From Arthrobacter echini (GTDB taxonomy: Bacteria > Actinomycetota > Actinomycetes > Actinomycetales > Micrococcaceae): 64,000 nt of DNA. The DNA lies in the NCBI RefSeq assembly GCF_004803505.1, contig NZ_SSWH01000004.1, positions 186,001-250,000 of the forward strand. The letters run 5' to 3'. Below are positions 17,370 to 26,507 of this stretch, in pieces. The position numbers and the translations under genes are program-made. Under the pieces are notes generated by a model. That model saw nothing but the letters and a program-made list of their open reading frames with translations. It did not search any database and was not told the origin of the DNA. Within the stretch, counting starts at the first letter, position 1; the number at the start of each line of letters is the position of its first letter.

Positions 17370-19223
17370 GTGTCACCCATGGCCCGCACCGCGCCGGTGC
17401 CTGCCGCCACCGATCCGGCGATCATCAGGAACTTCTGCATCATCGCGCACATCGATCACGGGAAGTCCACGCTGGCCGACCGCATGCTCCAGCTCACCGG
17501 CGCCGTCGAGCAGCGCGACATGAAGGCGCAGTACCTGGACCGCATGGACATCGAGCGGGAGCGGGGCATCACCATCAAGTCGCAGGCCGTCCGGCTGCCC
17601 TGGGAGCTCGACGGCACGTCCTACGCGCTGAACATGATCGACACACCGGGCCACGTCGACTTCACCTACGAGGTCTCGCGCTCGCTGGCCGCCTGCGAGG
17701 GGGCCATCCTGCTCGTCGACGCGGCACAGGGGATCGAGGCGCAGACCCTGGCCAACCTGTACCTGGCGATGGAGAACAACCTCACGATCATCCCGGTGCT
17801 CAACAAGATCGATCTGCCCGCCGCACAGCCCGAGAAGTACGCGGCGGAGCTCGCCGGTCTGATCGGCGGCGATCCCGAGGACGTACTGCAGGTCTCCGGC
17901 AAGACCGGCGTCGGCGTCGAGGCGCTGCTCGACAAGATCGTGCGCGACCTCCCGCCTCCCACGGGAGACCCCGACGCGCCGGCTCGCGCCATGATCTTCG
18001 ATTCCGTCTACGACACCTACCGGGGTGTGGTCACCTACGTCCGCGTCGTCGACGGGAACCTGCGGCCGCGCGAGCGGATCCAGATGATGTCCACGCGGGC
18101 CAGTCACGAACTGCTCGAGATCGGCGTCAGTTCACCCGAGCCCAAGCCCTCCAAGGGGCTGGGCGTCGGTGAGGTGGGCTACCTCATCACCGGCGTCAAG
18201 GACGTACGCCAGTCGAAGGTCGGTGACACCGTGACCACACTGGCCAAGCCGGCCGCGGAGTCGCTCGGCGGCTACGAGGATCCCAAGCCCATGGTGTTCT
18301 CCGGTCTCTACCCCCTCGACGGCACGGACTACCCGGTGCTGCGGGACGCCCTGGCGAAGTTCACCCTGAACGACGCCGCCCTGGTCTACGAGCCGGAGAC
18401 CTCCGCTGCACTGGGCTTCGGGTTCCGTGTCGGCTTCCTCGGCCTGCTGCACCTGGAGATCACCCGCGAGCGGCTCGAGCGGGAGTACAACCTCGATCTG
18501 ATCTCCACCGCACCCAACGTCGAGTACCAGGTCACTCTCGAGGACAGGACGGTCCTGCTGGTCACCAACCCGAGTGAGTATCCGAGCGGGAAGATCGCCG
18601 AGGTCCGCGAACCCATGGTGTCCGCGACGATCCTCGCGCCCTCCGAGTTCGTCGGCGCCATCATGGAACTCTGCCAGCAGCGCCGCGGAGTCCTCGGAGG
18701 GATGGACTACCTGTCGGAGGACAGGGTCGAGATCAGGTACAGATTGCCGCTGGCCGAGATCGTCTTCGACTTCTTCGATCTGCTGAAGTCCAGGACGCGC
18801 GGCTACGGATCCCTGGACTGGAAGGCCGACGGTGATCAGGTCTCCGACCTGGTGAAGGTCGACATACTCCTGCAGGGTGACCAGGTGGACGCGTTCAGCG
18901 CCATCACACACCGCGACAAGGCCTACGCCTACGGCGTGATGATGACCGGCAAGCTGCGCGAGCTCATTCCACGGCAGCAGTTCGAGGTACCGATCCAGGC
19001 AGCGATCGGGGCCCGCATCATCGCGCGTGAGAGCATCAGGGCCATCCGCAAGGACGTGCTGGCCAAGTGCTACGGCGGCGACATCACGCGTAAGCGCAAG
19101 CTGCTGGAGAAGCAGAAGGAGGGCAAGAAGCGGATGAAGATGGTAGGACGGGTAGAGGTGCCCCAGGAAGCGTTCATCGCCGCCCTGTCCTCCGACGAGG
19201 CCAAGGACAAAGCCAGGAAGTGA
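17370..19223 (+). CDS. lepA: Elongation factor 4 (LepA)
   Basis: A 617-residue translational GTPase, EF4, which acts on stalled or mis-translocated ribosomes and in ribosome assembly. G1 is AHIDHGKST (26-34), followed by the switch region [17 protein letters not shown] (G3) and NKIDLP (G4). Domains II, III and V and the LepA-specific C-terminal domain follow, ending [28 protein letters not shown] sequence. The GTG at 17370 has GAGGA six bases upstream and is preferred to ATG at 17379. It is followed by hemW after 45 bases, a conserved actinobacterial neighbourhood. Confidence 0.97.
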   Translation: MSPMARTAPVPAATDPAIIRNFCIIAHIDHGKSTLADRMLQLTGAVEQRDMKAQYLDRMDIERERGITIKSQAVRLPWELDGTSYALNMIDTPGHVDFTYEVSRSLAACEGAILLVDAAQGIEAQTLANLYLAMENNLTIIPVLNKIDLPAAQPEKYAAELAGLIGGDPEDVLQVSGKTGVGVEALLDKIVRDLPPPTGDPDAPARAMIFDSVYDTYRGVVTYVRVVDGNLRPRERIQMMSTRASHELLEIGVSSPEPKPSKGLGVGEVGYLITGVKDVRQSKVGDTVTTLAKPAAESLGGYEDPKPMVFSGLYPLDGTDYPVLRDALAKFTLNDAALVYEPETSAALGFGFRVGFLGLLHLEITRERLEREYNLDLISTAPNVEYQVTLEDRTVLLVTNPSEYPSGKIAEVREPMVSATILAPSEFVGAIMELCQQRRGVLGGMDYLSEDRVEIRYRLPLAEIVFDFFDLLKSRTRGYGSLDWKADGDQVSDLVKVDILLQGDQVDAFSAITHRDKAYAYGVMMTGKLRELIPRQQFEVPIQAAIGARIIARESIRAIRKDVLAKCYGGDITRKRKLLEKQKEGKKRMKMVGRVEVPQEAFIAALSSDEAKDKARK

Positions 19224-19268
19224 CCGAGGACGTGGATCGATCCGCATCGCCCGGCGCCGAGGATGCCG

Positions 19269-20501
19269 ATGGCGCCTAGCACCCTGCCACTCGGCCTGCC
19301 CGCGCCGGAGGACGGTTCGGTGCCTCCGGCCGCCGTCGAGGGAGCCGGCACGAGGAGCTTCGGTCTCTACGTGCACATCCCGTTCTGTGCCGTCCGGTGC
19401 GGCTATTGCGATTTCAACACCTATACGGCCACCGAGCTCGGGGGCGGGGCGTCGCAGGACGCCTACGCCGGGTCCGTGCTGGCCGAGCTCGATCTCGGGG
19501 CCCGCGTCCTGACCTCCTCGGGCTTCCCCGACAGGGAGCTGTCCACCGTGTTCTTCGGCGGAGGGACACCGACCCTGCTCCCCGCGTCGGATCTTGCGAC
19601 GATCCTGCGTGCCTCGACTGCACTGTGGGGACTGGCTCCGGACGCGGAGGTCACCACGGAGGCCAATCCTGATTCCGTGACTCCGGAATCACTGCGGATC
19701 CTCCGGGAGGCGGGCTTCACGCGCGTCTCCTTCGGGATGCAGTCGGCGGTGCCCCATGTCCTCGCCGTCCTCGATCGCACGCATGCCCCGGAGCGGGTGC
19801 CGCAGGCGGTGGCGTGGGCCAGGGAAGCGGGTCTGAAGGTCAGCCTCGACCTGATCTACGGAACACCGGGGGAGTCCCTCGAGGACTGGCGGACCTCGCT
19901 GTCCACAGCCCTGTCCTACGAGCCCGATCACATCTCCGCCTACGCCCTGATCATCGAGGAGGGCACGCGACTCGCCTCGCGCATCCGCCGCGGTCAGGTT
20001 GCGCCCATCGACGACGACGATCACGCCGACAAGTACCTGCTCGCGGACGAGATGCTCGCCCAGGCCGGCTTCCAGTGGTACGAGGTGAGCAATTGGGCGC
20101 GGACACCGCTCGACGAGTGCAGGCACAATCTGGCGTACTGGCGCGGAGACGACTGGTGGGGGGCAGGGCCCGGCGCGCATTCGCATCTCGGAGGCACCCG
20201 CTGGTGGAACGTGAAGCATCCCAGGGCCTATGCGCAGGCCCTGGATGCAGGACGCTCACCGGCGGCCGGACGGGAGATCCTCTCCGCCGGCGACCGCTCC
20301 GTCGAGGAGGTCATGCTGAGAGCCCGACTGAGTGAGGGACTGCCGACCGACCGCTTGACGCCGGCGGGCAGGAGGGCCATTGCCGGGCTCATCGCCGACG
20401 AACTCATCCAACCTGCTGCCGCATTCGCCGGCACAGTGGTGCTGTCGTTCCGGGGCAGGTTGCTCGCGGACGCCGTCGTCCGGCGCCTGCTGCCCGACTG
20501 A
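19269..20501 (+). CDS. hemW: Radical SAM heme chaperone HemW
   Basis: A 410-residue radical SAM protein of the HemW group, formerly annotated as coproporphyrinogen III oxidase-like. It binds heme and an iron-sulfur cluster and is proposed to deliver heme to respiratory proteins. The cluster motif CAVRCGYC (Cys40, 44, 47) follows YVHIPF, with the HemW-type extra aromatic/cysteine context FCxxxCxYC-DF. GGGTPTLL and the EANPDSVT segment follow, and GAGPGAHSHLGG is near the end. GAGG (19259-19262) lies six bases before the ATG at 19269; ATG 19263 is possible. Heme chaperoning fits with the cytochrome genes elsewhere in the window, though they are not linked. Confidence 0.92.
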   Translation: MAPSTLPLGLPAPEDGSVPPAAVEGAGTRSFGLYVHIPFCAVRCGYCDFNTYTATELGGGASQDAYAGSVLAELDLGARVLTSSGFPDRELSTVFFGGGTPTLLPASDLATILRASTALWGLAPDAEVTTEANPDSVTPESLRILREAGFTRVSFGMQSAVPHVLAVLDRTHAPERVPQAVAWAREAGLKVSLDLIYGTPGESLEDWRTSLSTALSYEPDHISAYALIIEEGTRLASRIRRGQVAPIDDDDHADKYLLADEMLAQAGFQWYEVSNWARTPLDECRHNLAYWRGDDWWGAGPGAHSHLGGTRWWNVKHPRAYAQALDAGRSPAAGREILSAGDRSVEEVMLRARLSEGLPTDRLTPAGRRAIAGLIADELIQPAAAFAGTVVLSFRGRLLADAVVRRLLPD

Positions 20502-20513
20502 ACGGCTGGACCG

Positions 20514-20930
20514 TCAGCGGATCAGGCGCAGATTCAGGGCATACCGGTGAGGTCTGCCCCTGTTCACCTGAATGCCCGCGTGCACGGACGTCAGGGTGAG
20601 TGCGAGCCAGATCAGCGCGTTGATCACCGCGAACGCCGCTCCGACTCCAGGAAGGAGTGAGAGGATCAAGGCCATCAGGGCGAGGATCGTCGGCGGCAGG
20701 GTGAAGTTCAGCGCCTCCTTCGCTTCCTGCGCGGTGAACGGTCCCCTGTCCCTGAAGATCAGGAAGATCAGCAGGGACGGGACGAATCCGAGGATGCCGC
20801 CGAAGTGCGCGAGTGTGGCGAACTGCCGATCCTGGGACGCGGTCAGCACCGGAGCCTGCGCCGGTGACCCTTCGAACGCGGGCGTCTGCCCGCCCTGGCT
20901 GTGCGGCCGGTGATCGGCGGTGTCGGACAA
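20514..20930 (-). CDS. DUF4870 domain membrane protein
   Basis: A predicted 138-residue small membrane protein of the DUF4870 (Tic20-like) type. A polar N-terminus of about 40 residues is followed by FATLAHFGGILGFVPSLLIF, the motif TAQEAKEALNFTLP and two to three hydrophobic helices. A TTG start at 20930, with AGGGGA about seven bases upstream, is chosen because the ORF further upstream (to 21140) runs into the DUF3097 gene and is non-coding in character. It converges on hemW with a 12-base gap. Function unknown; the family is common in Actinobacteria. Confidence 0.75.
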   Translation of the reverse strand: MSDTADHRPHSQGGQTPAFEGSPAQAPVLTASQDRQFATLAHFGGILGFVPSLLIFLIFRDRGPFTAQEAKEALNFTLPPTILALMALILSLLPGVGAAFAVINALIWLALTLTSVHAGIQVNRGRPHRYALNLRLIR

Positions 20931-20999
20931 CGGTGTTCCCCTGGTCTCTCTCTGGATGTTTGGTGGATGCTCGATTGCCGATGGGCAAGTCCTGGCCCT

Positions 21000-21038
21000 C
21001 TCTGCCGATCCGGGACCAGCCTCTGCCGATCCGGGACC
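21000..21038. repeat. Short tandem direct repeat, two 18-base copies
   Basis: CTCTGCCGATCCGGGACC occurs at 21000-21017 and 21021-21038, separated by AGC (period 21). It lies between the DUF4870 and DUF3097 genes, upstream of the former's TTG. It probably arose by local duplication; no function is evident. Confidence 0.7.
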
Positions 21039-21060
21039 GGGTCCTGGCCGACCATCGGAC

Positions 21061-21915
21061 TCAGTCGGCACCCGGATGCGCCGTGAGGAAGTCGATGACC
21101 TCCTCGATGCGGCCCAGCAGTGAGGGTTCGAGGTCGGCATAGGTCGTGACGGAGCCCAGGATCCGCTGCCATCCCCGGGCGACAGCGGCCTGGTCGTCGT
21201 GGGGCCAGCCCAGACCGGCGAGGATCCCGGTCTTCCAGTCCTGGCCGCGCGGGACCACCGGCCAGTCCGCCAGACCGAGCACCTGCGGTTTCACCGCCTG
21301 CCAGATGTCCACGTAGGGATGCCCGACGATCAGGACGTGGTGCCGCGCCCCCGGAACGGTCAGGGCCTGCTGGGCGATCCGGAACTCCTTGGTGCCGGGC
21401 AACAGATGGTCGACGACGACGCCCAGCCTGCGCTCGGGACCGGGGCCGAAGGCCCGTATCGCACTCTCCAGGTCGTCGACACCGTGCAGCGGCTCGACGA
21501 CGATCCCTTCAAGGCGCAGATCGTCACCCCAGACCTTCTCGACGAGTTCGGCGTCGTGCTTTCCCTCCACCCAGATCCTGCTCGCGCGAGCCGTCCGCGC
21601 CCGCGATCCTTCGACCCGTACGGAGCCCGAGGCCGTGCGCGCAGGGGCGGCCGGTGCGCGAGGGACCAGGGGTGCGACGACGCGGACGGGGTTGCCCTCG
21701 AGCAGGAATCCATGGCCCAGCGCGAAGGTGCGGTGCCTCCCGCGCCGGTCCTCGAGGACCATCACGTGCAGACCACCCGACTTCTCGACCCGCACGACGG
21801 CTCCCACGAAGCCGCTTTGGGCGTCCTCGAGGACGAGGTGCCGCTCGACCGGCACCTCGGGAAGAGTCGCCCGCTTCGGAGCCGTGAGGTCCTGTGCTCC
21901 CCAGCCGTAGTCCAT
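21061..21915 (-). CDS. DUF3097 family protein
   Basis: A 284-residue actinobacterial protein of the DUF3097 family, with start MDYGWGAQDL at 21915 preceded by purine-rich GGACAGGTCGGGA. It has an N-terminal beta-rich part (VGAVVRVEKSGGLHVMVLEDR) and then ASRIWVEGKHDAELVEKVWGDDLR, GVVVDHLLPGTKE and HHVLIVGHPYVDIWQAVKP. The pattern E-G-x-x-D plus a later D-H recalls Toprim nucleic-acid enzymes, but that is only a resemblance. The longer frame to 23178 runs antisense through hrcA and is a shadow. No function is established. It is divergent from hrcA, with the CIRCE box between them. Confidence 0.85.
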   Translation of the reverse strand: MDYGWGAQDLTAPKRATLPEVPVERHLVLEDAQSGFVGAVVRVEKSGGLHVMVLEDRRGRHRTFALGHGFLLEGNPVRVVAPLVPRAPAAPARTASGSVRVEGSRARTARASRIWVEGKHDAELVEKVWGDDLRLEGIVVEPLHGVDDLESAIRAFGPGPERRLGVVVDHLLPGTKEFRIAQQALTVPGARHHVLIVGHPYVDIWQAVKPQVLGLADWPVVPRGQDWKTGILAGLGWPHDDQAAVARGWQRILGSVTTYADLEPSLLGRIEEVIDFLTAHPGAD

Positions 21916-21998
21916 TCCCGACCTGTCCTCCCGACGACGGAGCGGCCGGATGCCGGCACCGATGCCCAATGCTAACAATCGTCCGGAACGTACTAGAC

Positions 21999-22025
21999 TT
22001 GGCACTTGGACGTGTCGAGTGCTAA
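21999..22025 (+). promoter_or_regulatory. CIRCE element (HrcA operator)
   Basis: Left arm TTGGCACTT (21999-22007), 9-base spacer, right arm GAGTGCTAA (22017-22025); the consensus is TTAGCACTC-N9-GAGTGCTAA, so the right arm is perfect and the left has two changes. A possible -10 TAGACT (21994-21999) abuts it, so HrcA binding would cover the start of transcription. Confidence 0.9.
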
Positions 22026-22113
22026 TCGACGGAGTGCTCGTCGACCATGACCGTCGTGGGCCCGCGATCGGGAGTGAGCCACTGACGCAGGACAGATCCG
22101 GAGGTGACTGAGG

Positions 22114-23127
22114 ATGAGTGAACCACGCCGCCTGGAGGTACTCCGGGCGATCGTCGAGGACTACGTCCACTCGAGGGAACCGGTAGGTTCCAAGGCGCTC
22201 GTGGACCGCCACCGGCTCGGGGTCTCCTCGGCCACCATCCGCAACGACATGGCGGTCCTGGAGGAAGAAGGCCTGATCGCCGCACCGCACACGAGCTCGG
22301 GACGGATACCCACGGACAAGGGGTACCGCCTCTTCGTGGACCGTATCTCCGAGGTGAAGCCGCTGTCGGCGCCGGAGAAGAAGGCCATCCGGTCGCTCCT
22401 CGAAGGAGCCGAGGATCTCGACGACGTCATGGCCCGGACGGTCCGGCTGCTCGCTCAGTTGACCAACCAGGTGGCCGTCGTCCAGTTCCCGCGTACGCAG
22501 CGGGCGTCCGTCCGGCACATGGAGTGCGTACTGGTGGCCCCTGCCCAGGTCCTGGTCGTCCTCATCAGTACCGACGGCAGTGTGCAGCAGCGGATCGTGT
22601 GGCTGCCCACGGAGATCACCGAAGCAGAGCTGTCCGATCTCAAGCAGCGCATCCAGTCCGCGGTGTCGGGCGTGAAGCTCTCCTCGCTGCCGGCAGTGCT
22701 GGAGGCGGTGCTGTCTCAGCTGCCGCCGCCCGCGAAGTCGCACGGGGGTACCATCGTCAAGGCGCTCGAGCAGCTGGCGGACCTCGGGCGGGACGACAGG
22801 ATCGTGCTGGCCGGTACAGCGAACCTCGCCCGTTTCACCGGGGACTTCCCCCTGAGCATCGGACCTGTTCTCGAGGCACTCGAGGAGCAGGTGGTGATGC
22901 TGCGGCTGCTGTCCGAGATGGAGTTCGACGCCCGCGGCATCTCCGTGCGGATCGGTAGCGAGAATCCCTATGGCGGGCTCTCGGAAGCATCCGTGGTCGC
23001 AACGGGTTATGGACCTGATGCGGGCGCGAGACTGGGTGTGCTCGGGCCGACCCGGATGGATTACCCGACGACGATGGCCGCGGTGCGCGCCGTCGCACGC
23101 TACGTCTCGAGGGTTCTCGAGGAGTAG
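22114..23127 (+). CDS. hrcA: Heat-inducible transcription repressor HrcA
   Basis: A 337-residue repressor of class I heat-shock genes that binds CIRCE and is stabilised by GroEL. An N-terminal winged helix (LRAIVEDYVHSREPVGSKAL, then SSATIRNDMAVLEEEGLI) precedes the GAF-like effector domain and the conserved C-terminal IGSENPYGGLSEASVV and LGPTRMDYPTTMAAVRAV. GGAGG lies upstream of the ATG at 22114. A CIRCE box 88 bases upstream implies autoregulation, and dnaJ follows after 95 bases. groEL is outside the window. Confidence 0.96.
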   Translation: MSEPRRLEVLRAIVEDYVHSREPVGSKALVDRHRLGVSSATIRNDMAVLEEEGLIAAPHTSSGRIPTDKGYRLFVDRISEVKPLSAPEKKAIRSLLEGAEDLDDVMARTVRLLAQLTNQVAVVQFPRTQRASVRHMECVLVAPAQVLVVLISTDGSVQQRIVWLPTEITEAELSDLKQRIQSAVSGVKLSSLPAVLEAVLSQLPPPAKSHGGTIVKALEQLADLGRDDRIVLAGTANLARFTGDFPLSIGPVLEALEEQVVMLRLLSEMEFDARGISVRIGSENPYGGLSEASVVATGYGPDAGARLGVLGPTRMDYPTTMAAVRAVARYVSRVLEE

Positions 23128-23222
23128 GGCCCGCGCGGGTCCGTCATGTCGTGCCCAGGCTCTACCGCAAGTGGACATGCAGCAGAAATTCAGTGGTTTT
23201 CAACAGGAAGTGATGTGCACGA

Positions 23223-24356
23223 GTGAGTAATCACTATGAGGTTCTCGGTGTAGCGCAGGATTCGACCGGGGAGGAGATCAAGAGGGCGTACCGCAAACTG
23301 GCCCGGAAGCTTCATCCGGATGTGAACACGGGCGACACCGCGGCCGAGGAATTCAAGCTCGTGACCCGGGCGTACGAGGTTCTGTCGGACCCCCAGAAGC
23401 GGCGGGTGTACGACACGACGGGCAACGAGAACGGGACCGATACCGGATACGGCGCCGGCTACTCCGGGTCGGGCTTCGCCTTCCAGGACATCTTCGAGAC
23501 GTTCTTCGGTGGCGGCGGGGGCCAGCAGACCCGCCCACCCTCGAGGACACGTCGCGGCCAGGATGCGCTCATCAACGTGCGGATCGATCTCAAGGACGCC
23601 GTCTTCGGCGCCAACAAGAAGATCGAGGTGGACACGGCGGAAGTGTGTCCCACGTGCGACGGCACCTGCTGCGAGCCGGGTACCACGCTGCGCACCTGCG
23701 ACATCTGCGGCGGCTCCGGCCAGGTCCAGCGCGCGGTGCGGTCGATCCTCGGCCAGGTCATGACGAGCGCGCCCTGCGGAACCTGCCAGGGATACGGCAC
23801 CGTCATCCCCCACCCGTGCCACGAATGCAGCGGTGAGGGCCGCATCCGTGCGCGCCGGACGCTGACCATCAAGATCCCGGCCGGAGTCGCCACGGGTACG
23901 CGCATCCAGCTCGCCGGTCAGGGCGAGGCCGGCGTGGCCGGTGGTCCCCAGGCGGATCTGTACGTGGAGATCCGCGTGAACACCGACTCGACCTTCCTGC
24001 GCGACGGCGACGACCTGCACGTGACGCTCAGCGTACCGATGACCGCTGCGGCACTCGGCACGACCGTGCGTCTGGACACCTTCGACGGAGATCAGGAGCT
24101 GGACATCAAGCCCGGTACGCAGTCGGGGGAGATCCTCACACTGCGCAACCTCGGCGTGACCCACCTGCGCAACCAGGGCAGGGGAGATCTCCGGGTCCAC
24201 CTCAACGTGGAGACACCCCGCAACGTCGATCCACAGCAGGAGGAACTGCTGCGCCAGCTCGCCGGACTCCGTCAGGAGGAGTACACGGACGGCCAGCTCG
24301 CGAGCAGCGGCTCGGGAGTGTTCGCCCGCCTGCGGGAGCGGCTCGGGAATCGCTGA
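23223..24356 (+). CDS. dnaJ: Chaperone DnaJ
   Basis: A 377-residue type I J-protein that stimulates DnaK and binds unfolded proteins. The J domain has HPD at 31-33. A Gly-rich stretch follows, then four zinc-binding cysteine repeats: [24 protein letters not shown] and CHECSGEG. The first repeat ends in Cys instead of Gly, as in actinobacterial DnaJ2 proteins. Two C-terminal substrate domains follow. The GTG start at 23223 has only a distant AGGAAG. In the operon after hrcA it is likely under CIRCE/HrcA control. Linkage to hrcA rather than dnaK-grpE suggests this is the second DnaJ (DnaJ2). Confidence 0.95.
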   Translation: MSNHYEVLGVAQDSTGEEIKRAYRKLARKLHPDVNTGDTAAEEFKLVTRAYEVLSDPQKRRVYDTTGNENGTDTGYGAGYSGSGFAFQDIFETFFGGGGGQQTRPPSRTRRGQDALINVRIDLKDAVFGANKKIEVDTAEVCPTCDGTCCEPGTTLRTCDICGGSGQVQRAVRSILGQVMTSAPCGTCQGYGTVIPHPCHECSGEGRIRARRTLTIKIPAGVATGTRIQLAGQGEAGVAGGPQADLYVEIRVNTDSTFLRDGDDLHVTLSVPMTAAALGTTVRLDTFDGDQELDIKPGTQSGEILTLRNLGVTHLRNQGRGDLRVHLNVETPRNVDPQQEELLRQLAGLRQEEYTDGQLASSGSGVFARLRERLGNR

Positions 24357-24359
24357 TCG

Positions 24360-25124
24360 ATGACACGGCCCCTCTTCTTCGCTCCGCCGCAGGCTGTCCG
24401 CTCGGCGCTGCCGGGCGACAGCTTCGTGCTCGACGGCGAGGAGGGCCGTCATGCGGCGACGGTGCGCAGACTGGGCCCGGGAGAGCAGATCGAGGTCTCC
24501 GACGGCGCCGGACACCGGATCAGCGGTAGCGTCGCGACGGTCGGAGCGGGCACGCTGGAGCTCGTGGTCGAGACCGCGGACCTGGACCCGGCGCCGAGAC
24601 ACCGCCTCGTCCTCGTCCAGGCTCTCGCCAAGGGCGGCCGCGACGAACAGGCCGTCGAGGCCGCGACGGAGCTCGGGGTGGACTGCATCGTCCCCTGGCA
24701 CGCCGAGCGCAGCATCGTGCGCTGGCGGGACGAGCGCGCCGAGAAGGGGCGCCGGAAGTGGCAGTCGCTCGTGGAGGCGGCGTCGAAGCAGTCCCGCCGA
24801 TCCTTCGTCCCCGGGGTGCATCCCGTCCTCGACACGCGGGGGCTGATCCGCCAAGCCGCGTCGCTCGATCGGGTGATCGTCCTCCACGAGGAGGCCACCG
24901 AGCCGCTGGCACAGGTCTGGTCGGCGTTCGAGGACTCGGTTCAGCTCGACCACACGTCGACCGCGGTGATCGTGGGGCCGGAGGGAGGGATCGGTGCAGC
25001 GGAGCTCGACGTACTGCTCGCCGCCGGTGCCCGCCCGGCCTGCCTGGGCCGGAACGTCCTGCGCTCCTCGTCGGCCGGTCCGGCCGCCCTCGTCCTGCTG
25101 AATCATCTGCTCGGGCGCTGGTAG
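24360..25124 (+). CDS. rsmE: 16S rRNA m3U1498 methyltransferase
   Basis: A 254-residue SPOUT methyltransferase that modifies U1498 of 16S rRNA in the decoding region. The N-terminal PUA-like domain holds GEEGRHAATVRRLGPGEQIEVSDG. The knotted C-terminal domain shows QALAKGGRDEQAVEAATELGV, IVGPEGGIGAAEL and LGRNVLRSSSAGPAAL, where the family usually has LR-TETA. The ATG at 24360 is three bases after the dnaJ stop, so it belongs to the hrcA-dnaJ-rsmE unit. It converges on the GerMN gene with a 44-base gap. Confidence 0.93.
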   Translation: MTRPLFFAPPQAVRSALPGDSFVLDGEEGRHAATVRRLGPGEQIEVSDGAGHRISGSVATVGAGTLELVVETADLDPAPRHRLVLVQALAKGGRDEQAVEAATELGVDCIVPWHAERSIVRWRDERAEKGRRKWQSLVEAASKQSRRSFVPGVHPVLDTRGLIRQAASLDRVIVLHEEATEPLAQVWSAFEDSVQLDHTSTAVIVGPEGGIGAAELDVLLAAGARPACLGRNVLRSSSAGPAALVLLNHLLGRW

Positions 25125-25168
25125 GCACACGGACCGCGTCCGGAGTGGCCCCTCCGGGCGAGGACGGA

Positions 25169-26149
25169 CTACCTGATGAGGACGGACTTCGAGTCCGCCG
25201 CCATGCCGCCGTCGGAGGGCACCGACACGATGATCTCGTAGCGGCCGGGTGGGAGGTCGACGAAGAAGGAATAGGCGCCATCGTCCGTCCCGATCTCCGT
25301 GGTGCCGTCCCGGAAGTACGCGCTGCTGCCGTCCTGACCTCCGTCCGGGGTCTCGGGCACGCGCGCTATCCGCCACTGAGCCTCGCCCTGGTCCGCCGGA
25401 GCCAGGCCATGGACGATCAGACCGTCAGTGCCCGCTTCGACCTGCTCCTGAGGGTCGATGATCCACACCGGAGCGAGCACCGAGGTGTCCCGCGTCCACT
25501 CCCCGTGGAGCTCGACGGCACCGAAAGCACTGTAGTCCGCGGCGCCGTCCACGAGTACGACCACCGAACTGGACTCACCGCCCTGGATGAGCCCGGCGTT
25601 GGCGGCCGCGGCCGTGGCGGTGAAGACGAGTTGCTGCACGGCCAGACGCGCCTCGTCGTCGGCGAGTCCCTCCGAGAAGGCGTCCGAGGACAGATCCAGG
25701 GTGATGACGTTCTTCGTCGAGATCGACGACGTCACGCTCGCCGCCGGGTTCCAGGGTGAGCTGTAGTCCGGATCCAAAGGGCTTCCCGAGGTCATGAGGT
25801 GCACCGCGTCGGCGATCGGATCCCCTGAGACCTCGGCGGGCGCGGGATGGAACTCCCTGAACAGGACCTGCCGTCCGGCTGCCTCGCCCAGCCAGTACAC
25901 CGGCGTCAGCGATGGTGCTCCCCGAGCGGGAGCGGAGGGCCCGGGCCCCTCGGCCGGTGCGGCGGGACCGGCGGAAAGCCGGGTCGTCGGCGCCGTCGTG
26001 GCCGCGGTGAGGTCGGTTGTCGCATCCCCACCGAGCACTTCCATGGCAGGAGCAACGAAGACACTGCCGATCACCAGCACACCGCCGGAGACGAGCAGGA
26101 TCCGGCCGAGTCCCAGCCGCTTCCGCCGCAAGGGATCGGATTCGTTCAT
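25169..26149 (-). CDS. GerMN plus Gmad2 domain exported protein
   Basis: A 326-residue protein with a basic N-terminus (RRKRLGLG), one hydrophobic segment (ILLVSGGVLVIGSVFVAPAM, about 17-36) and a Thr/Ala/Pro-rich linker. A GerMN domain (PVYWLG, LFREF, DAVHLMTSGSPLDPDY) and a C-terminal Gmad2 immunoglobulin-like domain (LIVHGLAPADQG to RYEIIVSVPSDGG) follow. It is probably anchored outside the membrane. In spore formers GerM acts at the spore envelope; in non-sporulating actinobacteria such proteins are thought to be cell-envelope factors of unknown role. It is transcribed alone, divergent from phoH. Confidence 0.82.
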   Translation of the reverse strand: MNESDPLRRKRLGLGRILLVSGGVLVIGSVFVAPAMEVLGGDATTDLTAATTAPTTRLSAGPAAPAEGPGPSAPARGAPSLTPVYWLGEAAGRQVLFREFHPAPAEVSGDPIADAVHLMTSGSPLDPDYSSPWNPAASVTSSISTKNVITLDLSSDAFSEGLADDEARLAVQQLVFTATAAAANAGLIQGGESSSVVVLVDGAADYSAFGAVELHGEWTRDTSVLAPVWIIDPQEQVEAGTDGLIVHGLAPADQGEAQWRIARVPETPDGGQDGSSAYFRDGTTEIGTDDGAYSFFVDLPPGRYEIIVSVPSDGGMAADSKSVLIR

Positions 26150-26507
26150 ACCAACCCCTTCCGTAGGTCGCAGTGGTCACGGGTGAATGTCATGGAGGGC
26201 CCGGAACAGCTTGCCACAGGGCAGGCAGGCCACCTGTCCGGATCGCGCCCGTACGCCGGACCGAGACCTGATCGATACGAAGACGTAGCCCGATCGCGAC
26301 CATCCGGCCACGAGCGTCCCGCCGATCACGCCGCCGGCGCAGGACGCTCGTGACCCGCGCACTCCGGGGACGGACCCTCGATGGCGTACCATTGGCCTGT
26401 CTGCGCCAGGCTTCTGCCCGCCCATCACAGGGCGTGGAACGAGCCGCGCAGCAGGTATCAGCGGGACTACTCGGACGAGGGGCGATCAGAGGCCGGATGG
26501 CCGAACT
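26150..26507. other. Intergenic region before phoH, no gene seen
   Basis: 358 bases between the divergent GerMN protein and phoH. Short frames on both strands lack family resemblance or a good ribosome-binding site. TACCAT (26387-26392) could be a -10 for phoH, but no partner -35 stands out. Some actinobacteria have a HIT-family gene here; none is present. Confidence 0.4.

Noticed and set aside
21916-23178. Extension of the DUF3097 frame upstream to 23178
   Set aside because: It passes antisense through hrcA and the CIRCE box; the family start MDYGWG at 21915 is clear.
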